NCBI GenBank assembly: GCA_963702105.1
Contig: OY969712.1
Location: forward strand, 5,146,001 to 5,210,000
Source: ZC4RG20 sp963702105
Lineage (GTDB): Bacteria > Pseudomonadota > Gammaproteobacteria > Steroidobacterales > Rariloculaceae
Direction: 5' to 3'
DNA length: 64,000 bases
Shown here: in pieces, positions 34,483 to 45,061 of the stretch
Layout: each line of letters starts with the position of its first letter
Numbering within the stretch: position 1 is the first letter of the stretch
Notes under the pieces: generated by a model
Told to the model about the DNA's origin: nothing
Database searches by the model: none
The model's input: only the letters and a program-made list of their open reading frames with translations
Position numbers and translations under genes: made by a program

Positions 34483-35378
34483 CCGCCAAGCTCGACGGCC
34501 CGAGCCTCGTGAAGCGCGGCGAGCTCATGGCGAGGCATACCTCGTGGCGCGTCGGCGGTCCGGCCGAGATCTACTTCAAGCCGGCCGAGGAGGAGGAGCT
34601 CGCCGAGTTCCTGGCGGGACTGCCGGCCGCGACGCCCGTGCACTTCGTCGGCCTCGGCTCGAACCTGCTCGTGCGCGACGGCGGCGTGCGGGGCGCCGTC
34701 GTCGCGACGGGCGGCCTGCGCAAGCGGCTCGAGCGCGTGGGCGAGCTCGCGATCCGCGCCTCGGCCGGCGTGCCGTGCATGCGGCTCGCGCGGCGCGCGG
34801 CGGCCTGGCAGCTCGGGCCCGCGGCGTTCTTCGCCGGCATTCCGGGCACGATCGGCGGCGCGCTCGCGATGAACGCGGGCGCCTTCGGCGGCGAGACCTG
34901 GAACAACGTCGAAAGCGTCGAGACGATCGATCGCGCAGGCGTGCGCCGGCAGCGCGCGCGCGCGGAATTCGAGATCGGCTACCGCAGCGTGCGGGGCGCA
35001 CCCGGCGAGTGGTTCCTCGGCTCGACCTTTCGCTTCGGGCACGACGCGAGCGCGGACGCGGCCACGATCAAGGACATGCTCGCGCGGCGCGGGGCCTCGC
35101 AGCCGCTCGGCGTCGCAAGCTGCGGGTCCGTGTTCCGCAATCCGCCCGGTGAGTTCGCGGGCAGGCTCATCGAATCCTGCGGGCTCAAGGGGCTGCGCAT
35201 CGGCGGAGCGGTCGTCTCGGAAAAGCACGCGAACTTCATCGTCAACGAAGGCAAGGCGTCGGCGGCCGACATCGAGGCGCTCATCGAGACGGTGCGGCGG
35301 CGCGTGCACGAGCAAACGGGGATCGAGCTCGAGCTCGAGGCTCGGATCATCGGAGATCATCGGCGGGGGGAGCCTTAA
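34476..35378 (+). CDS. murB: UDP-N-acetylenolpyruvylglucosamine reductase MurB
   Basis: 300 residues from ATG 34476. FAD-binding: HTSWRVGGPAEIYFKP, FVGLGSNLLVRDGGVRGAVV, FFAGIPGTIGGALAMNAGAFGGETWN, substrate Tyr/Arg in FEIGYRSV, and the proton-donor Ser in SCGSVFRNPPGEFAGRLIESCGLKG. The layout is that of type IIa/short MurB rather than the longer E. coli type I. It reduces the MurA product to UDP-MurNAc. The normal ddl gene does not follow; ftsQ starts at the stop (TAATG). Confidence 0.96.
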   Translation: MNAAKLDGPSLVKRGELMARHTSWRVGGPAEIYFKPAEEEELAEFLAGLPAATPVHFVGLGSNLLVRDGGVRGAVVATGGLRKRLERVGELAIRASAGVPCMRLARRAAAWQLGPAAFFAGIPGTIGGALAMNAGAFGGETWNNVESVETIDRAGVRRQRARAEFEIGYRSVRGAPGEWFLGSTFRFGHDASADAATIKDMLARRGASQPLGVASCGSVFRNPPGEFAGRLIESCGLKGLRIGGAVVSEKHANFIVNEGKASAADIEALIETVRRRVHEQTGIELELEARIIGDHRRGEP

Positions 35379-36199
35379 TGGGACGATCGAATCGCCGCAG
35401 GAAGCGCGCGCGCCGGCTGCAGATCCCGGGTCTGCCGCGTGTCCCGCGTATCCGCATCAACTTCAAGGCGCTGCTGGTGCCGCCGCTCGTGCTCGCTGCG
35501 GCCGGCGTCTCCGCCGCCGGGCTCGAGCGGCTCATGGACCGCCCGGTGCGCCGGCTCGTCGTGCAGGGCAGCTTCCAGCGCGTGACGCCGATCCAGATCG
35601 AGGCCGCGCTCGCGCCCGAGCTCGGCCGCGGCTTTCTCTCCGTCAATCTGGACGCGCTGCGTGCCCGCGTCGAGCGGCTCGACTGGGTGGACACGGCGCG
35701 GCTGCGGCGCGAGTGGCCCGATAAGCTCGTCGTGCGCATCACGGAGCATCAGGCCGCGGCGCGCTGGGGCGAGCACGGGCTGCTCGATACGCGCGGGCAG
35801 CTGTTCGGCCGGCACGCCCCGCATGCGTTCCCGGAGCTGCCGAAGCTCGAGGGGCCCGAGGGCAGCGAGCACGAGGTCGCGAAGGTCTACCTCACGCTGC
35901 GCAACCGGCTCGCCGCCACGCAGCTCGCCGTGGACACGCTCTCCATGGACGAGCGCGGCGCCTGGCATCTCAAGCTCAAGACCGGGCAGGAGATCCGCTT
36001 CGGCCGCCGCGACCTGCCCGAGCGCGTGGACCGCTTCTTCGAGGTCGTGACGCCGGCGCTCGTCGAGCAGTTCAACCGCGTCGCCTACGTGGACCTGCGC
36101 TACACGAACGGCTTCGCGGTGGGCTGGCGCGGCGATGGGCCGGACGGCGAGGCCCCTGACCGAGTCGCCGCCCGGCAGGGAGGCGCGAGCCGTGGCTAG
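35378..36199 (+). CDS. ftsQ: Cell division protein FtsQ
   Basis: 273 residues. A basic cytoplasmic N-terminus (RSNRRRKRARR), one membrane helix about 31-48, a POTRA domain (RRLVVQGSFQRVTPIQIEAALAPELGRGFLSVNLDALRARVERLDWVDTARLRREWPDKLVVRITEHQAAARWGE) and the FtsQ domain (LLDTRGQLFG, VAYVDLRYTNGFAVGW). It recruits FtsB and FtsL to the divisome. TAATG overlap with murB, and it overlaps ftsA by 8 nt. Confidence 0.94.
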   Translation: MGRSNRRRKRARRLQIPGLPRVPRIRINFKALLVPPLVLAAAGVSAAGLERLMDRPVRRLVVQGSFQRVTPIQIEAALAPELGRGFLSVNLDALRARVERLDWVDTARLRREWPDKLVVRITEHQAAARWGEHGLLDTRGQLFGRHAPHAFPELPKLEGPEGSEHEVAKVYLTLRNRLAATQLAVDTLSMDERGAWHLKLKTGQEIRFGRRDLPERVDRFFEVVTPALVEQFNRVAYVDLRYTNGFAVGWRGDGPDGEAPDRVAARQGGASRG

Positions 36200-37427
36200 A
36201 CGGGACGAACGCAAACTCCTCGTCGGGCTCGACATCGGTACCTCGAAGGTCGTCGCGATCGTCGGCGAGCTCTCGCCCGAGGACCGCCTCGAGGTCGTGG
36301 GTATCGGCTCCTGCGCCTCGCGCGGGCTCAAGCGCGGTGTCGTCGTGAACATCGAATCGACGGTGCAGTCGATTCAGCGCGCCGTCGAGGAGGCCGAGCT
36401 CATGGCGGGCTGCGAGATCAACTCCGTGTTCACCGGGATCGCGGGCAGCCACGTGCGCAGCCTGAACTCGCACGGCATCGTCGCGATTCGCGACAAGGAA
36501 GTCAGCCAGAGCGACGTCGAGCGCGTCATCGACGCGGCGCGCGCGGTCGCGATTCCGGCCGACCAGCGCATCCTTCACGTGCTGCCGCAGGAATTCATCA
36601 TCGACGCGCAGGAGGGCATCCGCGAGCCCGTCGGCATGTCCGGCGTCCGGCTCGAGGCCAAGGTGCATCTCGTGACGGGCGCCGTGAGCGCCGCGCAGAA
36701 CATCGTCAAGTGCGTGCAGCGCTGCGGGCTCAACGTCGAGGACGTCGTGCTCGAGCAGCTCGCCTCGAGCTACGCCGTGTTGACCGAGGACGAGCGCGAG
36801 CTCGGTGTCTGCATCGTGGACATGGGCGGCGGCACGACGGATATCGCCGTGTTCTTCGGCGGCGCGATCCAGCACACGGCCGTGATCCCGATCGCAGGCG
36901 ATCAGGTCACGAACGACATCGCCGTTTCATTGCGCACGCCGACGCAGTACGCGGAGGAGATCAAGATCAAGTACGCGTGCGCGCTGTCGCAGCTCGCGAA
37001 TCCGGACGAGACGATCGAGGTGCCGAGCGTCGGCGACCGGCCGCCGCGGCGGCTCGCGCGCCAGACGCTCGCCGAGGTCGTCGAGCCGCGGTACGAGGAG
37101 CTCTACCAGCTCGTGCGCGACGAGCTGCGGCGCTCGGGCTTCGAGGAGCTCATCGCGGCCGGGATCGTGCTGACGGGCGGCAGCTCGAAGATGGAGGGCG
37201 CGGTCGAGCTCGCGGAGGAAGTGTTTCACACGCCCGTGCGGCTCGGGGTGCCGCAGCACGTCGAGGGTCTTTCCGACGTGGTGCGCAACCCGATTCACGC
37301 GACGGGCGTCGGCTTGCTGCTGTACGGCCGCGAGGCCCAGCAGAACAAAGGAGAGCTCACGGAGGCGAGGGGCGGCCTCTCGGGAGTCGTGAATCGAATG
37401 AAAGCCTGGTTTCACGGAAATTTCTGA
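36192..37427 (+). CDS. ftsA: Cell division protein FtsA
   Basis: 411 residues from GTG 36192, chosen because GGGAGG lies about 8 nt upstream and the product then starts just before LLVGLDIGTSKVVAIVGE. Actin-like ATPase with the 1C subdomain (QSIQRAVEEAELMAGCEINSVFTGIAGSHVRSLNSHGIV), phosphate loop VDMGGGTTDIAVF and LTGGSSKMEGAVELAEEVF, and a C-terminal amphipathic helix (VNRMKAWFHGNF) that binds the membrane. It anchors FtsZ. An extension to 36135 would overlap ftsQ by 65 nt and is unlikely. Confidence 0.96.
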   Translation: MARRDERKLLVGLDIGTSKVVAIVGELSPEDRLEVVGIGSCASRGLKRGVVVNIESTVQSIQRAVEEAELMAGCEINSVFTGIAGSHVRSLNSHGIVAIRDKEVSQSDVERVIDAARAVAIPADQRILHVLPQEFIIDAQEGIREPVGMSGVRLEAKVHLVTGAVSAAQNIVKCVQRCGLNVEDVVLEQLASSYAVLTEDERELGVCIVDMGGGTTDIAVFFGGAIQHTAVIPIAGDQVTNDIAVSLRTPTQYAEEIKIKYACALSQLANPDETIEVPSVGDRPPRRLARQTLAEVVEPRYEELYQLVRDELRRSGFEELIAAGIVLTGGSSKMEGAVELAEEVFHTPVRLGVPQHVEGLSDVVRNPIHATGVGLLLYGREAQQNKGELTEARGGLSGVVNRMKAWFHGNF

Positions 37428-37444
37428 ATCGGAATCTGCGGGTA

Positions 37445-37471
37445 CCGAATTTCCGGCGGCGGAAATTTCGG
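37445..37471. promoter_or_regulatory. AT-rich palindrome in the ftsA-ftsZ gap
   Basis: CCGAATTTCCG (37445-37455) and CGGAAATTTCGG (37460-37471) form an inverted repeat with one bulged base and a 4-nt loop. The same GGAAATTTC word also ends ftsA (about 37415-37425), and GGGAATTTT follows. Three or four copies of this word in 80 nt are conspicuous in such GC-rich DNA. It may be a transcript hairpin limiting ftsA-ftsZ read-through or a protein site; no T-run follows. Confidence 0.45.
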
Positions 37472-37538
37472 ACCGCGGGAATTTTGAACGTCGCGGGACT
37501 CGTTTTTTCAGCGTTGGCGGGAGTCAAGGAGTAATCAA

Positions 37539-38681
37539 ATGTTCGAACTAATGGACGGCTACAGCGAAACCGCTGTGATCAAGGTCATCGGCGTCGGCGG
37601 GGGCGGCGGCAACGCGGTGGGCCACATGGTCCGCGCCGGCATAGATGGGGTCGACTTCATTTGCGCCAACACCGACGCGCAGGCACTCAAGAGCGCGAAG
37701 GTCAAGACCAACCTGCAGATCGGCTGCAACATCACGAAGGGTCTCGGGGCAGGCGCGAACCCCGAGATCGGCCGGCAGGCGGCCATGGAGGATCGGGACC
37801 GCATTCAGGAGGTCATCGAGGGCGCGGACATGCTCTTCATCACGGCCGGCCTCGGCGGCGGCACGGGCACGGGTGCCGCGCCCGTCGTGGCGCAGCTCGC
37901 CAAGGAGCTCGGGATCCTGACCGTCGCCGTCGTGACGAAACCGTTCACGATGGAAGGCGGCAAGCGCATGCGGGTCGCCGAGCAAGGCATCGCAGAGCTG
38001 GGCCGCTTCGTGGATTCGCTGATCACGATTCCGAACGAGAAGCTGCTCTCGGTGCTCGGGCCGACGACGACGCTGCTCGACGCGTTCAAGGCGGCCAACG
38101 AGGTGCTGCAGGGCGCCGTGCAGGGCATCGCCGAGCTCATCACGCGGCCGGGCCTCATCAACGTGGACTTCGCCGACGTGCGGACCGTGATGTCGGAGAT
38201 GGGCATGGCCATGATGGGCTCGGGCGTCGCGACGGGCGACGACCGGGCGCGCACGGCGGCGGAGGCGGCGATCTCGAGCCCGCTGCTCGAGGACATCAAC
38301 CTCGCGGGCGCGAACGGCATCCTCGTCAACGTCACGGCGGGCATGGATCTCGGCATCGGGGAGTTCCAGGCCGTGGGCGACACGATCAAGCAGTTCGCCT
38401 CCGACGACGCGACCGTCGTGATCGGCACGGTCATCGATCCCGAAATGTCGAGCGAGATCCGCGTCACGGTCGTCGCGACCGGTCTCGGGCAAGGTAGTGC
38501 CCAGCAGGAGACCCCCATGCGCGTCGTGCGCCGGAGCCGGACCCGCGAGCCCAATTTCGCGGATCTCGAGAAGCCGGCCATTCAGCGCAAGCGGGCGGTC
38601 GGCGACGGCATGCTCGGCAACGGGGACGAGTTCGAGGACCTGTTGGACGTGCCGGCGTTCCTGCGCCGCCAGGCGGACTGA
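37539..38681 (+). CDS. ftsZ: Cell division protein FtsZ
   Basis: 380 residues. Tubulin-like GTPase: IGVGGGGGNAVGHM, FICANTDAQALK, the signature GGGTGTGAAPV near residue 107, and the T7 synergy loop NVDFADVRTVMSEMG. A short linker follows the core, then the C-terminal conserved peptide LLDVPAFLRRQ that binds FtsA and ZapD (zapD is also in this window). AAGGAG lies 6-10 nt before the ATG. The 111-nt gap from ftsA, larger than elsewhere in the cluster, holds a palindrome and may hold a promoter. Confidence 0.98.
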   Translation: MFELMDGYSETAVIKVIGVGGGGGNAVGHMVRAGIDGVDFICANTDAQALKSAKVKTNLQIGCNITKGLGAGANPEIGRQAAMEDRDRIQEVIEGADMLFITAGLGGGTGTGAAPVVAQLAKELGILTVAVVTKPFTMEGGKRMRVAEQGIAELGRFVDSLITIPNEKLLSVLGPTTTLLDAFKAANEVLQGAVQGIAELITRPGLINVDFADVRTVMSEMGMAMMGSGVATGDDRARTAAEAAISSPLLEDINLAGANGILVNVTAGMDLGIGEFQAVGDTIKQFASDDATVVIGTVIDPEMSSEIRVTVVATGLGQGSAQQETPMRVVRRSRTREPNFADLEKPAIQRKRAVGDGMLGNGDEFEDLLDVPAFLRRQAD

Positions 38682-38783
38682 GCGCCGGCCTCCGGCCGAA
38701 TCGGGAGGCACTCGGGATGGGCGGCTTGGGCTTTGTGAGGGGGCCGGCGGCGTCGGAGTGGACGCGCAGCGGGCGGCTACCCG

Positions 38784-38812
38784 TTCCTTGCCGCCCGTTA
38801 CGGCTCTATGAT
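38784..38812 (+). promoter_or_regulatory. Weak promoter candidate before lpxC
   Basis: TATGAT at 38807-38812 (5/6 match to the -10) with TTCCTT 17 nt upstream as a poor -35. It is the best sigma-70-like sequence in the 235-nt gap between ftsZ and lpxC. Confidence 0.35.
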
Positions 38813-38916
38813 AGGTTGCTGCCGCGTTCGGCCCGCGGCCAAGCGGCCCCGGAGCGAACGTCGCGGCCGGCGTCGGTGGGAGACGTCCGGCACGCGCCTT
38901 CAGGAGTTTCGGCGGT

Positions 38917-39819
38917 TTGAAACAGCGCACTCTCAGGGATTCGGTCCGGGCGACCGGCATCGGCCTGCATAGCGGGGCGAAGGTTTATATGAACCTGCGG
39001 CCCGCCCCGCCCAATACAGGCATCGTGTTTCGCCGGCTCGATCTGCCCGAGCCCGTGGACATACCGGCCTCGGCTTTGAATGTCACCGAGACCATGCTCG
39101 GCACGACGCTCGAGCACGGCGGCGGCAAGGTCGCGACCGTGGAGCATCTGCTCGCCGCCATGGCCGGGCTCGGCGTAGATAACGCGTTCATCGATCTTAC
39201 GGCCGCCGAGGTGCCGATCATGGACGGCAGCGCGGCGCCGTTCATTTTTCTCGTGCAGTCCGCCGGGCTCGAGGAGCAGAACGCGCCGAAGCGATTCATT
39301 CGCGTCGTCGAGCCCGTCGAGATCGAGGAAGGGGACAAGTGGGCGCGGCTCGCGCCCTACGACGGCTATCGCCTGAACTTCGAGATCGACTTCGACCATC
39401 CCGTGCTGCGCAAGCATCGCCAGAAGGTCACGCTCGACTTCTCCGCAACGGCGTTCCTGCGCGAGATCAGCCGCGCACGCACCTTCGGTTTCCTCAAGGA
39501 TCTCGAATCCTTGCGCGCCCGGGACCTTACGCTCGGCGGCAGCCTCGACAACGCCATCGTCATGGACGAATACCGCGTGCTCAACGAGGACGGCCTGCGC
39601 TTCCGCGACGAGTTCGTGCGCCACAAAGTCCTCGACGCCGTCGGCGACCTGTACCTGCTCGGCGCTTCCCTGATCGGCGAGTTCTCGGGCTACAAGTCGG
39701 GTCACCGGCTCAACAACCTGCTGCTGCGCGAACTGCTCGCGCATCCGGAGTGCTACGAAGAGGTCACCTTCGAGGAGGAGCGGCCTTCGCCGGTTTCGTA
39801 TCAGCTGGCGCCCGGGTAA
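38917..39819 (+). CDS. lpxC: UDP-3-O-acyl-N-acetylglucosamine deacetylase LpxC
   Basis: 300 residues from TTG 38917 (MKQRTLRDSVRATGIGLHSG), with CAGGAG 10 nt before. Zinc ligands are in TVEHLLAAMAGLGVDNAFIDL (His near 79) and VRHKVLDAVGDLYLLG (His and Asp near 235), and the general-acid His is in YKSGHRLNN. It also has MDGSAAPFIFL and SRARTFGFLKDLE. LpxC is the committed step of lipid A synthesis. No ATG start fits. The TAA stop is inside the symmetric arm of the 39815 palindrome. Confidence 0.97.
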   Translation: MKQRTLRDSVRATGIGLHSGAKVYMNLRPAPPNTGIVFRRLDLPEPVDIPASALNVTETMLGTTLEHGGGKVATVEHLLAAMAGLGVDNAFIDLTAAEVPIMDGSAAPFIFLVQSAGLEEQNAPKRFIRVVEPVEIEEGDKWARLAPYDGYRLNFEIDFDHPVLRKHRQKVTLDFSATAFLREISRARTFGFLKDLESLRARDLTLGGSLDNAIVMDEYRVLNEDGLRFRDEFVRHKVLDAVGDLYLLGASLIGEFSGYKSGHRLNNLLLRELLAHPECYEEVTFEEERPSPVSYQLAPG

Positions 39820-39920
39820 GAAGAAAAAGGGTTCAGAGCCCTTTTTCGCTTTCCGCCAACGTCCCGGCATTGCGATTCCGGGAGGGTGAAAAAGGGCTCT
39901 GACCCCTTTTTCCTCTTACC
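39815..39920. terminator. Bidirectional palindromic terminator with GGGTCAGAGCCC core (locus D)
   Basis: Arms 39815-39847 and 39888-39920 are reverse complements over 33 nt with two mismatches; spacer 40 nt. The arms carry the same core as locus A (3079-3186), but the outer 12 nt differ from locus A and are symmetric within this locus. The symmetry includes the TAA stops of both convergent genes, lpxC and the DUF721 gene, plus the following G. Each core can also fold alone with its T-tract. Confidence 0.85.
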
Positions 39921-40188
39921 GCGGCACCACCTTGATCCGAAGCGGCCCGGCGCCGAGCTCAGCCGCCCGATAACGTACGCGCGCTGCCCAAGCCGGCGAA
40001 TCCATGACGAGCACGAGGGCGCCGTCCTCGGCCCGGGACGCGGCCACGAGGTGCTCGGCCTCCTCGGCCGGCAGCCGGGCTTTGATCTCCGCCGCGAAAT
40101 CTCGGCGCTCCCCTGCCTTGCGCACCAAATCGCCCAGCCGGCCGCGGTTCAGCAGCTCTCCCAAGGAAGTCGGGGACTTAGAGCTCAT
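39916..40188 (-). CDS. DUF721 (DciA-like) family protein
   Basis: 90 residues, no signal peptide or membrane helix. It begins SSKSPTSLGELLNRGRLGDLVRKAGERRDF and contains the DUF721 core VMDSPAWAARVRYRAAELG. DUF721 includes DciA, which loads the replicative helicase in bacteria without DnaC, but short versions next to lpxC-secA are common and their role is less sure. It is antisense to its neighbours and converges with lpxC. I give no symbol because the helicase-loader function is not shown by this sequence. Confidence 0.85.
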   Translation of the reverse strand: MSSKSPTSLGELLNRGRLGDLVRKAGERRDFAAEIKARLPAEEAEHLVAASRAEDGALVLVMDSPAWAARVRYRAAELGAGPLRIKVVPR

Positions 40189-40463
40189 ATTGAGACTGGT
40201 GTCAATGTTTCGGTTCGGGAGTGTTGAGCGGACTCGACCATCTGGGGCATGCTATCCGAACGATCCACGGCCGAGCCCGCCCCTGTGGACGGTTTTCGCG
40301 CCTTGGATCTGGCGGATTCACTCCTACGATAGCGGGGTCGCCGGGTGCTCTCCAAGAATAAGAAAGACTATGCCTTGTCGATCGCGGGCGGCTGGCGAGC
40401 CGCCGCGCGCGGCGGCCGTTGCCGCATCGACAACGACCTGCAACGCCGTGCCGGAGGCGGGCC

Positions 40464-41384
40464 GTGCACCTGATCCTGCTCTCCAAGAACCGCGGCCACA
40501 TCGGCCAGCTGCGGCTGACCTCGCGGCGGCTCTGGCTCGCCGTCGGCAGCACCGCATTCGCGCTGGCCGCGGCTGCGTTCTACGGCGGCCTCCGGCTCGC
40601 CGACGGCGCAGGTCTCAAGGATCCTTCCGCTCAAATCACCGCCTGGCGCCATGAGCTCGAGACTCAGAAGGCTCAGGTCCGGCGAACTAAGGAGACCCTT
40701 CAGCAGAACATCGACGCCCTGGCCTTGAGGCTCGGGCAAATGAATGCGCACGTCGTGCGCCTCGACGCCTTGGGCAGCCGCCTGACGCAGATGGCCGGCC
40801 TCGGCGACGGCGAATTCGACTTCAGCGAGCCGCCCTCGCTCGGCGGCCCCGAGGATCCGGTTCAGCAGACCGACTCGAGCGAGCTCGGCGACGTCATGGC
40901 CTCGCTCGACTCCCTCGGTAGCGAGCTCGAGGACCGCGAGCGCCAGCTCGGCGTGCTCGAGGATCTGCTGTTGCACCGTAAGCTCAATGCCGAGGTTCAC
41001 CCCGAGGGCCGGCCCGTCAAAACCGGCTACATCTCCTCGCACTTCGGCAAGCGCACCGATCCGTTCACGGGCCGCCAGGCCATTCACAAAGGTCTCGACT
41101 TCGCCGGGCGACTCGGCAGCGACGTCATCGCGGTGGCCTCCGGCATCGTCGTCTGGTCCGGCAAGCGCTCCGGTTTCGGCCAGCTCGTCGAGATCGACCA
41201 CGGCAACGGTTACGTGACGCGCTACGCGCATAATTCGGCAAACCTCGTCACGGTCGGTGAGAAGGTCAGGCGCGGGGAGGTCATCGCCCGCATGGGCGAA
41301 TCGGGCCGGGCCACGGGCCCGAACCTGCACTTCGAGGTGCTCCACGACGGCCGCGCCGTGGACCCCTTGACGTTCATTCACTGA
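40464..41384 (+). CDS. M23 family metallopeptidase (LytM domain)
   Basis: 306 residues from GTG 40464, with GGAGGCGG 5-12 nt upstream. One N-terminal membrane helix (about 25-45), a coiled coil of about 100 residues (HELETQKAQVRRTKETLQQNIDALALRLGQMNAHVVRLDALGSRL) and a C-terminal LytM domain with HKGLDFAG, RYAHNSANL and GPNLHFEV: zinc ligands in HxxxD and HxH are intact, suggesting an active endopeptidase cutting peptidoglycan crossbridges. This membrane-anchored M23 protein often sits between lpxC and secA in related bacteria. A weak TTGGAT-N16-TACGAT promoter candidate is at 40303-40330. Confidence 0.92.
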   Translation: MHLILLSKNRGHIGQLRLTSRRLWLAVGSTAFALAAAAFYGGLRLADGAGLKDPSAQITAWRHELETQKAQVRRTKETLQQNIDALALRLGQMNAHVVRLDALGSRLTQMAGLGDGEFDFSEPPSLGGPEDPVQQTDSSELGDVMASLDSLGSELEDRERQLGVLEDLLLHRKLNAEVHPEGRPVKTGYISSHFGKRTDPFTGRQAIHKGLDFAGRLGSDVIAVASGIVVWSGKRSGFGQLVEIDHGNGYVTRYAHNSANLVTVGEKVRRGEVIARMGESGRATGPNLHFEVLHDGRAVDPLTFIH

Positions 41385-41466
41385 GGGCCGCGCAAAGGCG
41401 GCCGCCGGCGAGGCGAGCCGCGGCTCGCGCGCCCCGCGCTCTTGCGGACTCGTAATCCTGCGCTCG

Positions 41467-41495
41467 TGACCAATACCCGGCGATGCCCTTAGAAT
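41467..41495 (+). promoter_or_regulatory. Candidate secA promoter
   Basis: -10 TAGAAT at 41490-41495 (5/6) preceded after 17 nt by TGACCA (41467-41472). It lies in the 231-nt gap between the M23 gene and secA and would give a leader of about 115 nt. The rest of the gap shows only GC-rich inverted repeats. Confidence 0.4.
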
Positions 41496-41615
41496 GGCTG
41501 CTTTTGGCAGCGGCCGCGGGCGCGCACCTGCGCATGCGGACGGTATCTCCTGCGCGCGCGGACGGTAGGGTTCGCCGGCGAACCAATGGCCCGAGGCCGC
41601 GTCTAAGGACTGATT

Positions 41616-44582
<2,967 letters not shown>

Positions 44583-44589
44583 GCGCGAA

Positions 44590-44680
44590 AGGTGTCCGGC
44601 GAATGAGCCGCGGACAGCGAGGCGCGGCCGACGGGGACCGCCGTGAGCCCACCATCCCTGGGGCCTCGCTGGGCGCGGTG
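44590..44680. repeat. Interspersed repeat overlapping the mutT start, related to 1670-1792
   Basis: The stretch GGTGTCC...GACGGGGACCGCCGTGAGCCC...GGGG matches in order the blocks GGTGTCC, GACGGGATCGCCGTGAGCCC and GGGGCTCGC of the element at 1663-1735. CAGCGAGGC (about 44617-44625) and GCCTCGCTG (about 44667-44675) form a 9-bp inverted repeat. It looks like a second, divergent copy of the same extragenic family. Confidence 0.6.
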
Positions 44681-45061
44681 GACGTGCTCGTGGGCATCGT
44701 GACGGACGAGCGCGGGCGCGTGCTCGTGAATCGGCGCCGCGCCGGGACGCACATGGAAGGCTTCTGGGAGTTTCCGGGCGGTAAGCGCGCCGCGGGCGAA
44801 GGCCGGTTCGACGCGCTGCGGCGCGAGCTCCACGAAGAGCTCGGCATCGAAGTCGAGGAAGCCATCCCCATGCTCGAGCTCGTCCACGACTATCCCGAGA
44901 AGCGCGTCGCCCTCGACGTTTGGCGTGTGCTCGAGTACGCCGGCGAGCCGCACTCGCGCGAAGGTCAGGAGCTCAAATGGGTCCTGCCCGGCGAGCTTCG
45001 GCGGATCGGGCTGCTGCCCGCGGATGAGCCGATCGTCGAAGCGCTCAGCCCGCTCGGCTAA
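44603..45061 (+). CDS. mutT: MutT/NUDIX 8-oxo-dGTP pyrophosphatase
   Basis: 152 residues if started at ATG 44603. The NUDIX box is GGKRAAGEGRFDALRRELHEELGI (G-x5-E-x7-REUxEE-x-G-U). It hydrolyses oxidised dGTP to stop A:T-to-C:G transversions, and it is next to secA as in E. coli. The first 24 residues (MSRGQRGAADGDRREPTIPGASLG) have no MutT similarity and come from the repeat at 44590-44680. An alternative start is GTG near 44678 (VDVLVGIVTDERGRVLV), which looks like the natural MutT N-terminus. It converges with zapD with overlapping stops. Confidence 0.9.
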   Translation: MSRGQRGAADGDRREPTIPGASLGAVDVLVGIVTDERGRVLVNRRRAGTHMEGFWEFPGGKRAAGEGRFDALRRELHEELGIEVEEAIPMLELVHDYPEKRVALDVWRVLEYAGEPHSREGQELKWVLPGELRRIGLLPADEPIVEALSPLG

